NCBI RefSeq assembly: GCF_037975245.1
Contig: NC_092562.1
Location: 4,520,001 to 4,584,000, forward strand
From: Apostichopus japonicus
Lineage: Eukaryota > Echinodermata > Holothuroidea > Aspidochirotida > Stichopodidae
Length of the DNA stretch: 64,000 bases
Direction: 5' to 3'
Shown here: in pieces, positions 1 to 10,600 of the stretch
How positions within the stretch are numbered: the first letter of the stretch is position 1
Layout of the letters: each line of letters begins with the position of its first letter
Notes under the pieces: generated by a model
Databases searched by the model: none
What the model was told of the DNA's origin: nothing
The model's input: the letters and a program-made list of their open reading frames with translations, nothing else
Made by a program: the position numbers and the translations under genes

Positions 1-885
1 GTAATTCCGATCAAGTTGAAACCTGTTTGCGTATGTGCCTGACTATGTAACCGTGTGTCTGCGTGATTGATGACGTCATAAGTCAAATATCAGAGGTCAA
101 ACGTCGAAAAACCTAAAAATTGGTTCTAGCAATTCTCTGCTTGTAATTAGCATGTTAAACCACATGATATGTAGAGAATGATGAAACAAATACTACAATA
201 TTTCTTTTTGGATGTTAAGGATTAGGTTGAAAGGACAACTTAGATCAGAGGTGAAATTGGCCCAAATTTGATGCCTTGCATGAAACAACATTGATGGTTA
301 GGTAGTGTACTATCGTAATATAGAAGTGGCCCAGTTACCCTTTCCTGTACACGACCCAAATTGGTACTGCAGCATTTTGTGACTAATGAAGTTAGAAACG
401 TTAAAACAGAAGAAAGTTGTCTCTGAAGAGAAAAAAACTGCCATGTAGGATTGATGAACTATTTCATAACTCAAACATTCTGGTCTGTAACACTTGAAAC
501 TTTAAATAGAGTTATACTTATATATATATCACTGACGTGGACCCTGGATCTGCAGTCGATGGAAGCTGGGCCCAAACCTCCCTTGTAGAATGCATAAACT
601 GTGTAGGCACAGCAATCATACGTCCGTTATGGTGGAGATGAGATCTGCAACTCCTTGGATAGCTCACTTTGTTTATATGTTTAGCAGCATAAGAACGTCC
701 ATATACTACAACGCCAAGAAAAACTAGATATTCTTGTTATTAATTTTTATTATTATATGAAATGTCAGTCGTATTTTGATCTTCATTCAAACGAGATACT
801 CGAAATTCCCAGATTTTTTTATCGAGGTCAGTTCATTTTACAGATTGGTTTCCTGTTATCTTCTAAGGACAGGATGTGAGAGAAG
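1..885. other. Intergenic, nothing recognised
   Basis: AT-rich sequence with no coding signal, RNA gene or clear repeat that I can support. Confidence 0.5.
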
Positions 886-1222
886 AACCTTATCACGTAA
901 GAAATGTTAAAGCAACACCCTCACCTTAAGATTAACAATAGATAAAACCTTATCACGTTTAGTAATGTTTAAGCAACACCCTTTCCTTAAGATTAACACT
1001 ATAAAAAAAAACCTTATCACGTAAGTGATGTTAAATTAGCAACACCCTCACTTTAAGATTAACACTAAAAAACCTTGTCACGATAGTAACGTTAAAGCAA
1101 CACCCTCACTTTAAGATTAACACTAGAAAGAACCTAACCACGTTAGTATAATGTTAAAGCACCACCCTGACTTTAAGATTAACACTAGAAAGAACCTTAT
1201 CACGTTAGTAATGTTAATGCAA
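886..1222 (+). repeat. Minisatellite, about 62-bp unit, six copies
   Basis: Copies begin with AACCTTATCACG or close variants near 886, 946, 1009, 1071, 1131 and 1193. Each continues through an (A)GCAACACCCT block and TTAAGATTAACA. The units differ by small indels and substitutions. The last copy is partial. Confidence 0.85.
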
Positions 1223-2504
1223 AAACCCAGTGTTAGTTTACCCAATAGGCAGATGAGTGAAGGACCTAGGGAACCCCATCGTCAAGGGGCCCAAATTTCA
1301 GGCAGCACCCAAGGTCAAATGACCCCCAATGGCCTCCATGAACACTTCAAAGCAAAACCTACCAAATAACTTGTTTGAGTTGTGTCTGCAAAAAGGGAAT
1401 AAAACGAGTCGGGTTGGGATAGTAGGGCCGGTGTGGGCGCTATCAACCCATCTGAAAATGTTATAGTAAATTTGTTATATTTAAGTATCGGGCCTTTAGT
1501 CTACTTTACATATAAGGATAGGGCTGCAGATGTTGTTCCAGTACTATACCAGCTATTGTTCCTTCCAGTAGGCCTATTGGTATATATATGTCATTTAATC
1601 ATGAAAGTAATAAAAATTGGGAACGATTTTTGTTTTTAATTTAATTAAATTGAAAAAAAATGTAACGTCATATGGTTAATGCATATTTGTATGATATTGT
1701 GAAATATTGCTTAATACCGAACATAAATACAATTTTTACGTTGATGTATATGTCCAGAGGCATACCCACTAACGAAAGAATGGATATAAACAATACATGT
1801 GACACACGTTCCATGTTCTAAACAAAACACTATTATTCAAAAACGGAAACTTGTTCTTGATAATATGGCCATTTGAGGAATCAGCGTAACCAATTTGCAC
1901 TTATGATATAACGAAACAATAACAAAATCGTAAACCGATACCACATTGTGTAAGGCTTTGTTTGTTATCCGTTTTGAAAGAGGAACCTTTAGTAAACAAG
2001 TTTTGCCCCAACGTTAAAAATAGCCTGAGCTATAGACTTCCCATGTATGTAGGAAAGTAGCGTATATATGTGTGTGATTAAAGGCGCAATCTACAGGACA
2101 ACAGAAGACAAAAAGAAATGATATTTAGTGTTAAATAATTAAAGGTGCAATATATGGATAAAGAAAACAAAAGAAATAGTATTCAGTGTTATTAATGAAT
2201 TTAAATTCAAAGTTTGACTCTGAGGATTTATATGGAAAAACTATATTTATGAAGACAGTAGAACACCTGCCTCGGGACGAAATGATATACATTATAAGTT
2301 GAGCACAGACTGGCAGAATTATCTACAAATACATCCTATTCAACCCCCCCCCCCCGTCCAATCACCCCGTCAACCCCCAATCCATTATTCCATACGCAGT
2401 AATCCGGAGCACCAGGTTTTAAGTCATATTACGAGAAGCATATCTGAATAGTTGTATTATTTTCACTACGAATTCCCCGTTAAGCCGTCACGTGATTTAC
2501 ATAT
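1223..2504. other. Intergenic, nothing recognised
   Basis: There are short open frames at 1433-1639 (hydrophobic) and elsewhere, but no splice context or homology that I can support. A C-run sits near 2345. Confidence 0.45.
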
Positions 2505-2516
2505 ACATATATATAG

Positions 2517-2563
<47 letters not shown>

Positions 2564-2606
2564 ATATATTTATATACATACATATATCTATATATATGTA
2601 TATATG
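2505..2606. repeat. (TA)n microsatellite
   Basis: Almost pure TA/CA-interrupted dinucleotide repeat. Confidence 0.9.
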
Positions 2607-2739
2607 TATTATAACATAACACACATGCGCATGGGTGGATTGAATCAATAATCGCTCATTAGTAAGGGTAGCCGACCTTGAGAGTGCTTGAAAGAAATTA
2701 ATGATTTATTTATTGAACGGAAATTCATATTTTCTCTGG

Positions 2740-2960
2740 CAAAGCAAAGAGGAAGACCGATGCGATGCTGATGAAAGGAAAATGAAAGGAAATTATATAC
2801 GAGAAGAAGAACAAGTGAAAGAAATAGGAAAAGCAAAGGAAAGAGGAAAAAGAAAACGCAAGTGAAACAGATAATGAAAAGAAAAAAAGAAATAAATGGC
2901 GGGAAGAAGAAAAGAAACAGAAAACGATAACTATAGAAAAGGAAGAAGAGTTTTTCATCT
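2740..2960 (+). repeat. Purine-rich (GA/AAG) low-complexity tract
   Basis: About 220 bp composed mostly of A and G on the + strand. It creates long Phe/Ser/Leu frames on the other strand, which I treat as artefacts. Confidence 0.7.
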
Positions 2961-3094
2961 CTTTGCATCCGGGCCCCACACAGGCTAAGTGCTTCGTGTC
3001 ACAATAAGTGGTCATTCCTCCGCCACAGCACCCTAGCCGTGCCCCCCCCCCCCCTCCCCCCTGAAATGCATCATGCTTTGACAGTGGACCCCTG

Positions 3095-3367
3095 CAGCAA
3101 ACACAAAACGTTATCATAACATTTTTAAAAGAGCCTTTAAAATATGTTTTTATAATGTTAAATGTGGTGTTATAAAAACGTCGGCATAACGTTTTTATGA
3201 GATATTAATGTTATATTAATGTTATATTAATGTTTTAACCAAAAAAATGTTTTGAAATAATAGCCTGAAAAAGTTTTCGTGACATATTTATTACACCACA
3301 AATAACGTTATCAAAACAAAAGACGAAACGTTTTAACAACGTTTTCAAAACGTTTCTGTGTTTGCTG
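3095..3367. mobile_element. Foldback MITE-like element with CAGCAAACAC terminal inverted repeats
   Basis: The left end CAGCAAACACAAAACGTT is mirrored at the right as the reverse complement of CAGCAAACACAGAAACGTT. The 273-bp interior is full of AACGTT-type words in both orientations (ATAACGTT, AAAACGTT), so the element can fold back. It has no coding capacity. I see no convincing target duplication. Confidence 0.55.
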
Positions 3368-4621
3368 GGTGTACGGTGACTCTTACCCCCGGTTGTTGAT
3401 GCAACTATCGCATATGCATTATCTCTTAGACTATAAAAGCTTTTTAGCTGAGCTATGGGCGATCGCGCGATTTCTGCCGAAATTCTGTCACTTTTTGCCG
3501 CCGTGTTTGAATGACTGGCATATCGTTCTTTTTCATTCGATTTGGCTGAAATTTCGTCAGTGGTGTGTGTAAGTTATGTTTTGCATACATGCGAGCATAT
3601 ATTATCAATTTAAAGGTCATTTGAGGACACGTGAGGTCATTTTCTGAAAACGTAAAAAAATGCTACTCCTCCTAGAGCGTTTGTCCAAATCTGCTGGAAT
3701 GTTGTGGATATAAGTTTGAATGGTTGTGAATCAAAGTTTTCTCAGGAAAAAAATAAATATTGTCGTCATGCGAGGGTCCAAAACTTGGCCTTCTGAAGAG
3801 TTTTCAGTTATGATGAAATATAGGCCACAGATCATATGCAATTATATAATGGCAATTTTCACCGTTAATATATAGTATTCATGACCAGTATATGCGTTTC
3901 GATATGAAGAGCAAAATGTCTTCCATCTTAATTTACCCGTCATGCATTACGGGAAATAATTCCAGCCGTATAGGAGCTGACTTGATCAAGTCAAATATTT
4001 ACTTGTTATTCAGGCTTTCTATCTATAGTTCAATTCAATTTATTTTCTCATTTGTACATAAATCACTGACAAAAGTAGTTATATCAGAGAAGTACATTAT
4101 ATTACATATGATGGAAACGAGAAAAACAAAACAATACTGTTCATCAAAGACAGTGACAGTAAAGCAATAAAATCAAACAGTAAAACAACTTGCAAGGAAA
4201 AAGTAAAAAAAAAGAAACTTGTGAGGGTAGTGTGCAGTTAGATTGAACATTTAGAACTTAAAAAATGATAATCTGATGATGAAGAAATATATGTGATTCT
4301 CTTGAAAAGAATGAAGTGAAGCGCTCGATCGTACATCAGGTAAAAAGTTGTGCCACATATTATATATCAATAATTCTGGAGAAGTTATTTGCCGTGTACA
4401 GTTTTCTTGACGTTTTACAGAAAAGAATTGAACATTTCGACGTCATTCTCTGGAACTTAAGGACTACTTGGCAGATTTGCCATTTGAAGTTTTCAACAGT
4501 TTACTCTAGAGATCAAACATGATGTTAACCAACTCGAAATCATTTGTCATTCCTAAAGCCGGATCTCGAAAGAGATACTTTGAACAGACTTTGTTAATGA
4601 AATAGAGGTAAACGACAAAGG

Positions 4622-4624
<3 letters not shown>
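3368..4624. other. Intergenic, nothing recognised
   Basis: AT-rich. A 92-codon frame at 3892-4170 has no supporting splice sites or recognisable motif. Confidence 0.45.
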
Positions 4625-4667
<43 letters not shown>

Positions 4668-4700
4668 TATATAGCCTATATATATATATATGTGTATATA

Positions 4701-4748
<48 letters not shown>

Positions 4749-4779
4749 TATATAGCCTATATATATATATATGTATATA

Positions 4780-4827
<48 letters not shown>

Positions 4828-4858
4828 TATATAGCCTATATATATATATATGTATATA

Positions 4859-4920
<62 letters not shown>
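4625..4920. repeat. (TA)n array with an ~81-bp higher-order unit
   Basis: The dinucleotide array is punctuated by the block AAATATATATAGCCTATAT at about 4663, 4744 and 4824, so the array expanded as a longer unit as well as by TA slippage. Confidence 0.85.
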
Positions 4921-4923
<3 letters not shown>

Positions 4924-5049
4924 TAATATTACACGAAGCTGCCATGTTAGATACCATAGCCTGTTTCTTCGCTATATTTTCATACGCTTTCTTGTTTCCC
5001 ATTGTCGATGGTGTTCTGGTGGCCAATATATAACAGATCGGACTTCGTA

Positions 5050-5057
5050 GTCCCAAG
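5050..5057 (+). repeat. Target site duplication, left copy (GTCCCAAG)
   Basis: This octamer immediately precedes the 5058 transposon terminus and is identical to the octamer at 6413-6420. Confidence 0.8.
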
Positions 5058-6412
5058 CAGGGACGTAGCCAGGGGGGGAGCAGGGGGAGCGACTGCTCCC
5101 CCCTTTCAGTGTCGATTTTTTTTTTTTTTAGCATGGTATTTTGTCAGTGCTCTTTTGATCTTGAATACTCGTCAGCTCCGTTAACTCGATTATAATCGTA
5201 TAGTTACATTCACGCCTTCTGATTCAACTACTTACTTAGTTTTGCAGATGCAATTAGCTTAATTTAGCCTATAGCCTATAGCCTGTTACAAGCCTACAGT
5301 TGGCCACTGCGTAATAAAATCTACCTAACCGCACTCTATGGAATGTCACGAACCGTATGCACAACAACTTGACAACGATGAAAGTAATAATAATAAATAA
5401 TTATTACACTGCTAACGATAATTGTTTTTAGGCCACTGCATATCTGGCTATATTACAAAATCTGATATTTTATATTGTCTATCAGTTAATTCGTCAAACT
5501 AAGTCCAGACATTGGACAATAAACAAGAATCATCCTACTGAAAAAATTGTAAAGAGCGCTATGTTTGTCTTTCTGATATATTATGTAAAAGAACATGTAA
5601 AAGAATTCAACAGGAAACAAAATCTGCTGATAATATGATATCATATGATCAGGGGCGTAGCCAGTATGTAGCACTGTAGGTCCGGGCCTATACACTTTTT
5701 TGGCCAAGTTATCTTTTTTTTAAAAACACCCATATTTCAAATCCATAGACTTGCTGGGACGAGTTTAAGATTCTAGACAGGAAAAACTATTGAAATGAAC
5801 GTAGCGAGATTATGGCTAAATTAGGTGACCTATTCTTCTGTCATCTAGGCTGTCATTTCTATCGCGTGCCGTTTCATTCAACACTGTACCCGCCGAAAAA
5901 GACTAGGAACCGATCTTGTCAGTTTTTACCATCTAGTTAAGAACCCGTTTACGCAGATAATATTTCAGTTGAGAAAACAGTTGAGAAATTTGCATCAGAA
6001 GGCAATCGTCGGATAGCTCTCGCCTTCTCTTATTAGGCTAACTTAAACATTTACTACTTACAGTTGCATCAAAGACAGTTACTGGCTATAGTTGTATCAA
6101 AGACATTTCTGGCCTATCTTTGTATCTATAAGTATCAGAAGTTGAAAAGTACAGTAAGACTACTCTGTACATGTACCTTGCTAATTTTAAATGTAGTATG
6201 AATTACGTACTATTTTAACTCTTTTGTACACTCGGGAAGGGCTGTTTCCGGCCATCTGGGGGGTTTGTAAAACCAAAAAATGTTCTTGTACGCTCCGCGC
6301 CAACCGATGGTGGCGCTCCGCTCAGATAGTCATGTTTACAACTTTGAAAATCCATATCAATCGCAAAAAAGTGCTCCCCCCCCCCTTTTTCAAAATCCTG
6401 GCTACGTCACTG
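5058..6412. mobile_element. hAT-like DNA transposon, non-autonomous, 1355 bp
   Basis: The left terminus CAGGGACGTAGCCAGG and the reverse complement of the right terminus CAGTGACGTAGCCAGG match at 15 of 16 positions. The flanking octamers are identical, giving an exact 8-bp target duplication. CAGGG-type ends with 8-bp duplications are the hAT signature. There is no transposase frame inside, so the element is non-autonomous. Both ends carry a GC-rich subterminal region with G/C runs (near 5070-5105 and 6376-6386). A second CAGGGGCGTAGCCAG end at about 5651 suggests a nested or older related copy. Confidence 0.8.
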
Positions 6413-6420
6413 GTCCCAAG
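6413..6420 (+). repeat. Target site duplication, right copy (GTCCCAAG)
   Basis: Identical to 5050-5057; it directly follows the CTACGTCACTG terminus. Confidence 0.8.
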
Positions 6421-7489
6421 GTCCGTTTGGATTGTGTTGAAAGTGACGTAGTAGATATAGTTACGGTGTTGGTGAATACATAGTGACTATGGTAAACCTT
6501 AAGGCAACTCATACAGAATTTAGTCGCCCGCAAACATAAAGTTCCCGGGAAGTTCATCTGTACCTACAGCTACTAGTTAGGAGACAAACAGCCTTTTGAC
6601 CTATTCATAACTGAGGAATAACACAGGGATGTTGAGTGGAGTCGTCATTGAATTCCACATGTTTGGTTTTATATCGTGAATTGGGGCGTCTAAAGTTTCT
6701 TTCTCTTGAACTCTCCGCTATTGGTTTCGAAGCAAGGCTTACTTTGCCCTTGAAGGCTTTACCGTGCAGCAAGGTTGGATGGAGTTGCCATCCCCTCCCT
6801 TCAAAATTTGAAAAAGAAAATAGCCAAATGCCGGGGGACACTGGCATATTGGATGGGGACTCTTGGTGGTGGTCCCTGAAGAGCAGGGATAAGGGACAAA
6901 CTAGTTTGATAGAAGCCTGCTTTGAACCGACGATCTGTCAGACGGATTGGATTGGATTACAATGAGATATACTTGAAGTGCTAATGTCTTACCCCTTGGC
7001 ATACACTTCACGTACCCATTTAAAGCAGCTTGTATATGATATAATTGCAACTTTACTTGCCATCCCGAAATGCCAAGAAAATGGAAACAAATGAACGGTC
7101 GATATAAAATTATATTAACCTATACAGCCTCAGAAACATATGTTCAACAGTAAACATTTCATAATTACTTATCATAACAAATGCTAACATCTAGTCTAGC
7201 CAATGTAATCCTACATAACATTGAGATCATATGCACGTAGGAGAAACGTTAACCTTGGTGTTTTTAAACCCTTGAGGTAGTCATGTTTTCAAAAAATCAA
7301 TACTACATTGCTCGATATTTACTTTGACAGTGTCGCGGCACTGCGTGTAATAATAAATCGTAAACACACATGTCATTGTTTATGGAGCGCTGTGGTAACC
7401 AAGTCACGTGACCATACTTAGCGACTGCTCGTCATTCATTTCTTACCGCTAAGCTGTGTAAATATTGAAACTTTTTCAATATAGCGAAA
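6421..7489. other. Intergenic and probable SPATA1 5' flank
   Basis: No gene recognised. Overlapping short frames on both strands at 6605-6965 share the same DNA and have no homology that I can name. The last 150 bp contain the E-box and should include the promoter and 5' UTR of SPATA1. Confidence 0.45.
7403..7412 (+). promoter_or_regulatory. Palindromic E-box (GTCACGTGAC) upstream of the SPATA1 start
   Basis: A perfect 10-bp palindrome with a CACGTG core lies about 150 bp upstream of the ATG. It fits bHLH-zip (USF/TFE/MYC-type) binding sites. I see no TATA box nearby. A promoter role is inference from position only; the transcription start is not visible. Confidence 0.3.
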
Positions 7490-7543
7490 ATGTGTGAAAT
7501 TCTACGATTTAGTGTGTGTCGGATCAGTCTCGCATTTAATTGA
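7490..7543 (+). promoter_or_regulatory. Upstream ORF (17 codons) whose stop overlaps an in-frame SPATA1 ATG
   Basis: An ATG at 7490 opens a 17-codon frame that stops with TGA at 7541-7543. That stop overlaps an ATG at 7543-7545 as TGATG. The ATG at 7543 is in frame with the SPATA1 ATG at 7561, so translation could start at 7543 and add six residues (MVVTTK). The frame upstream of 7543 closes with TAA at 7537-7539, which limits the start to 7543 or 7561. The arrangement could allow termination-reinitiation, but whether the transcript includes 7490 is unknown. Confidence 0.35.
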
Positions 7544-7560
7544 TGGTGGTAACTACTAAG

Positions 7561-7605
7561 ATGAATTCGGCTCCTTTACCACCATTAAGACCGGATTCGG
7601 AACAG
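7561..7605 (+). CDS. SPATA1: SPATA1 coding exon 1
   Basis: The exon encodes MNSAPLPPLRPDSEQ and ends at a phase-0 donor (CAG|gtttgt). It joins directly in frame to the LVDLHVY exon at 10603. A short Pro/Ser-rich leader before the LV(D/E)LHV motif is what vertebrate SPATA1 has. An in-frame ATG at 7543 is an alternative start. Confidence 0.75.
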
Positions 7606-10600
7606 GTTTGTCACAGTTTGTGTGATGTAGAACAGGTCCCATCACTAGTTCAGGCTAGGATAGGAAATATTATGAACCACTTAGGGATACCCCAAGATCT
7701 CTTTACGTTGTAAACACAATAGGCTAGGCTACTGTAGGTCAGAAGGGTAGGCCTTCGTGTGGGATGGGCATGCTACAAATTAAGATTCGTTCAGGAGTAG
7801 ACTAGGCCTACACTCACATTTAACAACAGAGTAGGCAGGTTAGACCAAACAGTTTTTGTATTTTTCAGTGACCGTTGCCCCACTCTATGAATTTTATGTA
7901 ATCTCATTTCAGTTAAATGGCAGATGCTTGATAATAATTACCTAGACTAGATGCTAACTTTCCGCTTTTAAAAGTAATGTTGAACTCATATGCATACAGC
8001 ATAGTTAAGCAAAACTTTGTATGTAGCGAGGTGGTTCCACTTCCTTCCAGTTATATTATTTCTACATAGCCTATGCCTATCTAGCCTTTGTAAGATCTAC
8101 CAAACATGCGCATCTTCTTAAATATATATCTAAAAAATTTAAGCCCTCGGACGTAATTCTGGGCAATTGCCCTGTCAGTATCTTCACGCAAAGTGGCGCA
8201 ACACCGGAACCTATTGTGATGGAGTCTACTTAAAAAGAACTGGATGCATCCGAATGGGTTGATATACTATCCTTTGCAGGGAATAAGTTATTCTAGCCTA
8301 GCCTATATCGTATCACAAAATGCTATGCCACAAAGTGGTCAAGTTGCTATGCAAGTGTAAAGATGTATAGCTGTTTTCTACATTTAGGGACCGGAGAGAA
8401 AATATTCAGAGCTTTCAAAACTGCTACACAAATTTGAACACCCAATTATTCCCTATATTTGCTTTGTTTTAATGCATAGAACAGGTAGAGAAGAAAGTTC
8501 TAGAAATAATAATATTGGGGATATTTCTTTCATTCTTTAACTTGGACACAAACAAGTAATAGGACTCCAACAGATGTTAGTAAACTAGAACAGAAAATAA
8601 GTAACCTGAGACAAAGAGTGATGATTTGGACATAGCTTTGCAAACTTACATCATCGTTTAGCTTCAGTTTTGAGAGACTTGCTATAATTACGATCAAGTC
8701 TCGAAATCTCCGAAAGTGCGTCATAATAGGCCCCTTGACTGAAACCCAACTTAGGCCTATTTGTATTAACTGCTATACTAGGTCTAAGCCAAAGTTCTTT
8801 GCTAGCCGCTCTGTTCTAGGCGAGGAAGTGGCAGGTTGGTAAAATAATGGTGAAATAAATCATTTGTAAAAGAAGCTCTTTTGAGCAATGTTCCAAATGC
8901 ATTAACAGAAAAGTAACATATGCTTTCCTTTAAATGTCTCAAATAACAGCATTTGTTTACTGTTAATGTATTAAATTCATACATGCAATGAATCTTATAT
9001 GTCATTTCAGCATGCACAAGCTCTACTATCCCCAACCCCCCTCGCTTCAAGATAAGAAGAAAAATCATGTTTTGACAAACTGAGTCTATCAATACTTAAT
9101 GAAATAAGCACCCACCAAGTTGTATTTTTAAATATAAAACTGTTTGGAAAGGAATGCTGTCGTTATAGCATATAAAGATTATCGATGGATTTTGTTGTCA
9201 CAGACAGTTGAGTGGATGGATTTCAGTTATTGCGTGGGATGATTGATCTCATATTTGTACTGAAATCTACTCAAAATGTATCTCATTTAAAGTGTAGAGA
9301 AAAAAAGGTTTGTGAATATATTTGTTACTTTGCTACTACCCCTCTCCCTCTCCCCCCCCCCAACCCATTAAGTTCATTCTGTTTGGTCAAAATTGTGAAG
9401 TATGATGTTGCAAAGTGGGTTTGCAACTTGGTAGTAAAATGTGAACAAATGAGTTGTAGGGTATGCTTGAATCTTTAGTTTATAAAAATTTAGTGGAATC
9501 CATGGAAAGGAAGAAAAACTTGAAACAAGTGGATTTTTGTTTTGTTTTGGGTGGTATTATACTTTGTTCCAGTAAAGAAGGTGTTCAAAACCAATCAGAG
9601 CACAGTATTAATTACTTAATTAAATTTTGAGGGAAAATGGGAATTTTCTAGATATGAAGATTTTAAAACTCACTGTAACTCTGTACACCAAAATTACTGT
9701 TGAAAAGCAGTGAAATAATTTTATGATACTTTGCGTGTATAGTCTGTAGGGATGTGTTCTTGCTGTAAGCAAACTTTGTTCTTAATCTGACAATTGAGCA
9801 GGTTTCCCAGCAACAAACCATATGTAATAATATTGTAGACGGACAGAGTGCAATTTCACAGCAATTTCACCTAGCAGTCAAACGTTTCCTCTACTTATAG
9901 ATAGACCTGCTGTCTTTTTGATGACTTGGTTAGTTTTGCCAGTTACAGATGTCAGAAAGTAACTGGAATGAAGCAAGATATATGGCCACTGAGATGCTTT
10001 CATTCTTAAAAAATGTTCACTTTAAATTGCTATTTTGTCAGATTTATTAATCTGGATTACCATGAGCTATTCCTTGCTACAATTTGTGGGTCATTAATTT
10101 CATACATGTAAGCTTGTTATTCAATTCTTAATAGTACAATAAGAAAAGTTTCAATATTACCTGAGACTGGCATTATTTATATTTTTTTTTATATCAACAA
10201 CTGTTACAACCTGTATCTTCTACCAAAAAAAAAACATTATCTTTACCGCCATTTTTAATTCATATATACCTTAGCTGTGGCCGAGTGGATAAAGGCGGTG
10301 GCATTTGAAGCAATGAGGCTTAGCAATTGGGAGGTTCGGGGTTCGATTCCCGGCCGGGTCATAGTTAGGTGGGTTTTTCATCCAAGAGCAATCTACGGTT
10401 TTCCCATCTGAAATGACTTTCTGAAATTGAAAAGGTTCCAAAATTTGAGTTAAATTGTTGAATTGGAAGCCACCCGACGTGTAAGTTGTAATCCATAAGC
10501 CCTTGCGGGTTTCTTCCACATATGTGGTCGCTTAAGCGTCGTAAAAATAACTGCTGATTATTATATTATTATTATTATTATACTATTATTATATATTTTC

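Noticed and set aside
2645-3117. Two long Phe/Leu/Ser-rich minus-strand frames
   Set aside because: Translation of a purine-rich low-complexity tract; no splice or homology support.
4757-5134. 125-codon minus-strand frame with Tyr-Ile repeats
   Set aside because: Translation of TA dinucleotides plus part of a transposon end.
6605-6965. Overlapping frames on both strands before SPATA1
   Set aside because: No recognisable motif, no splice context; likely chance in a GC-richer stretch.
10272-10365. Functional tRNA gene (Ser or Leu)
   Set aside because: The A and B boxes are perfect, but the acceptor-stem ends do not pair and a SINE body follows.
10271-10519. 82-codon minus-strand frame ending with a tidy motif over the SINE
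   Set aside because: It is the antisense of a tRNA-derived SINE; such frames occur in every copy of the family.
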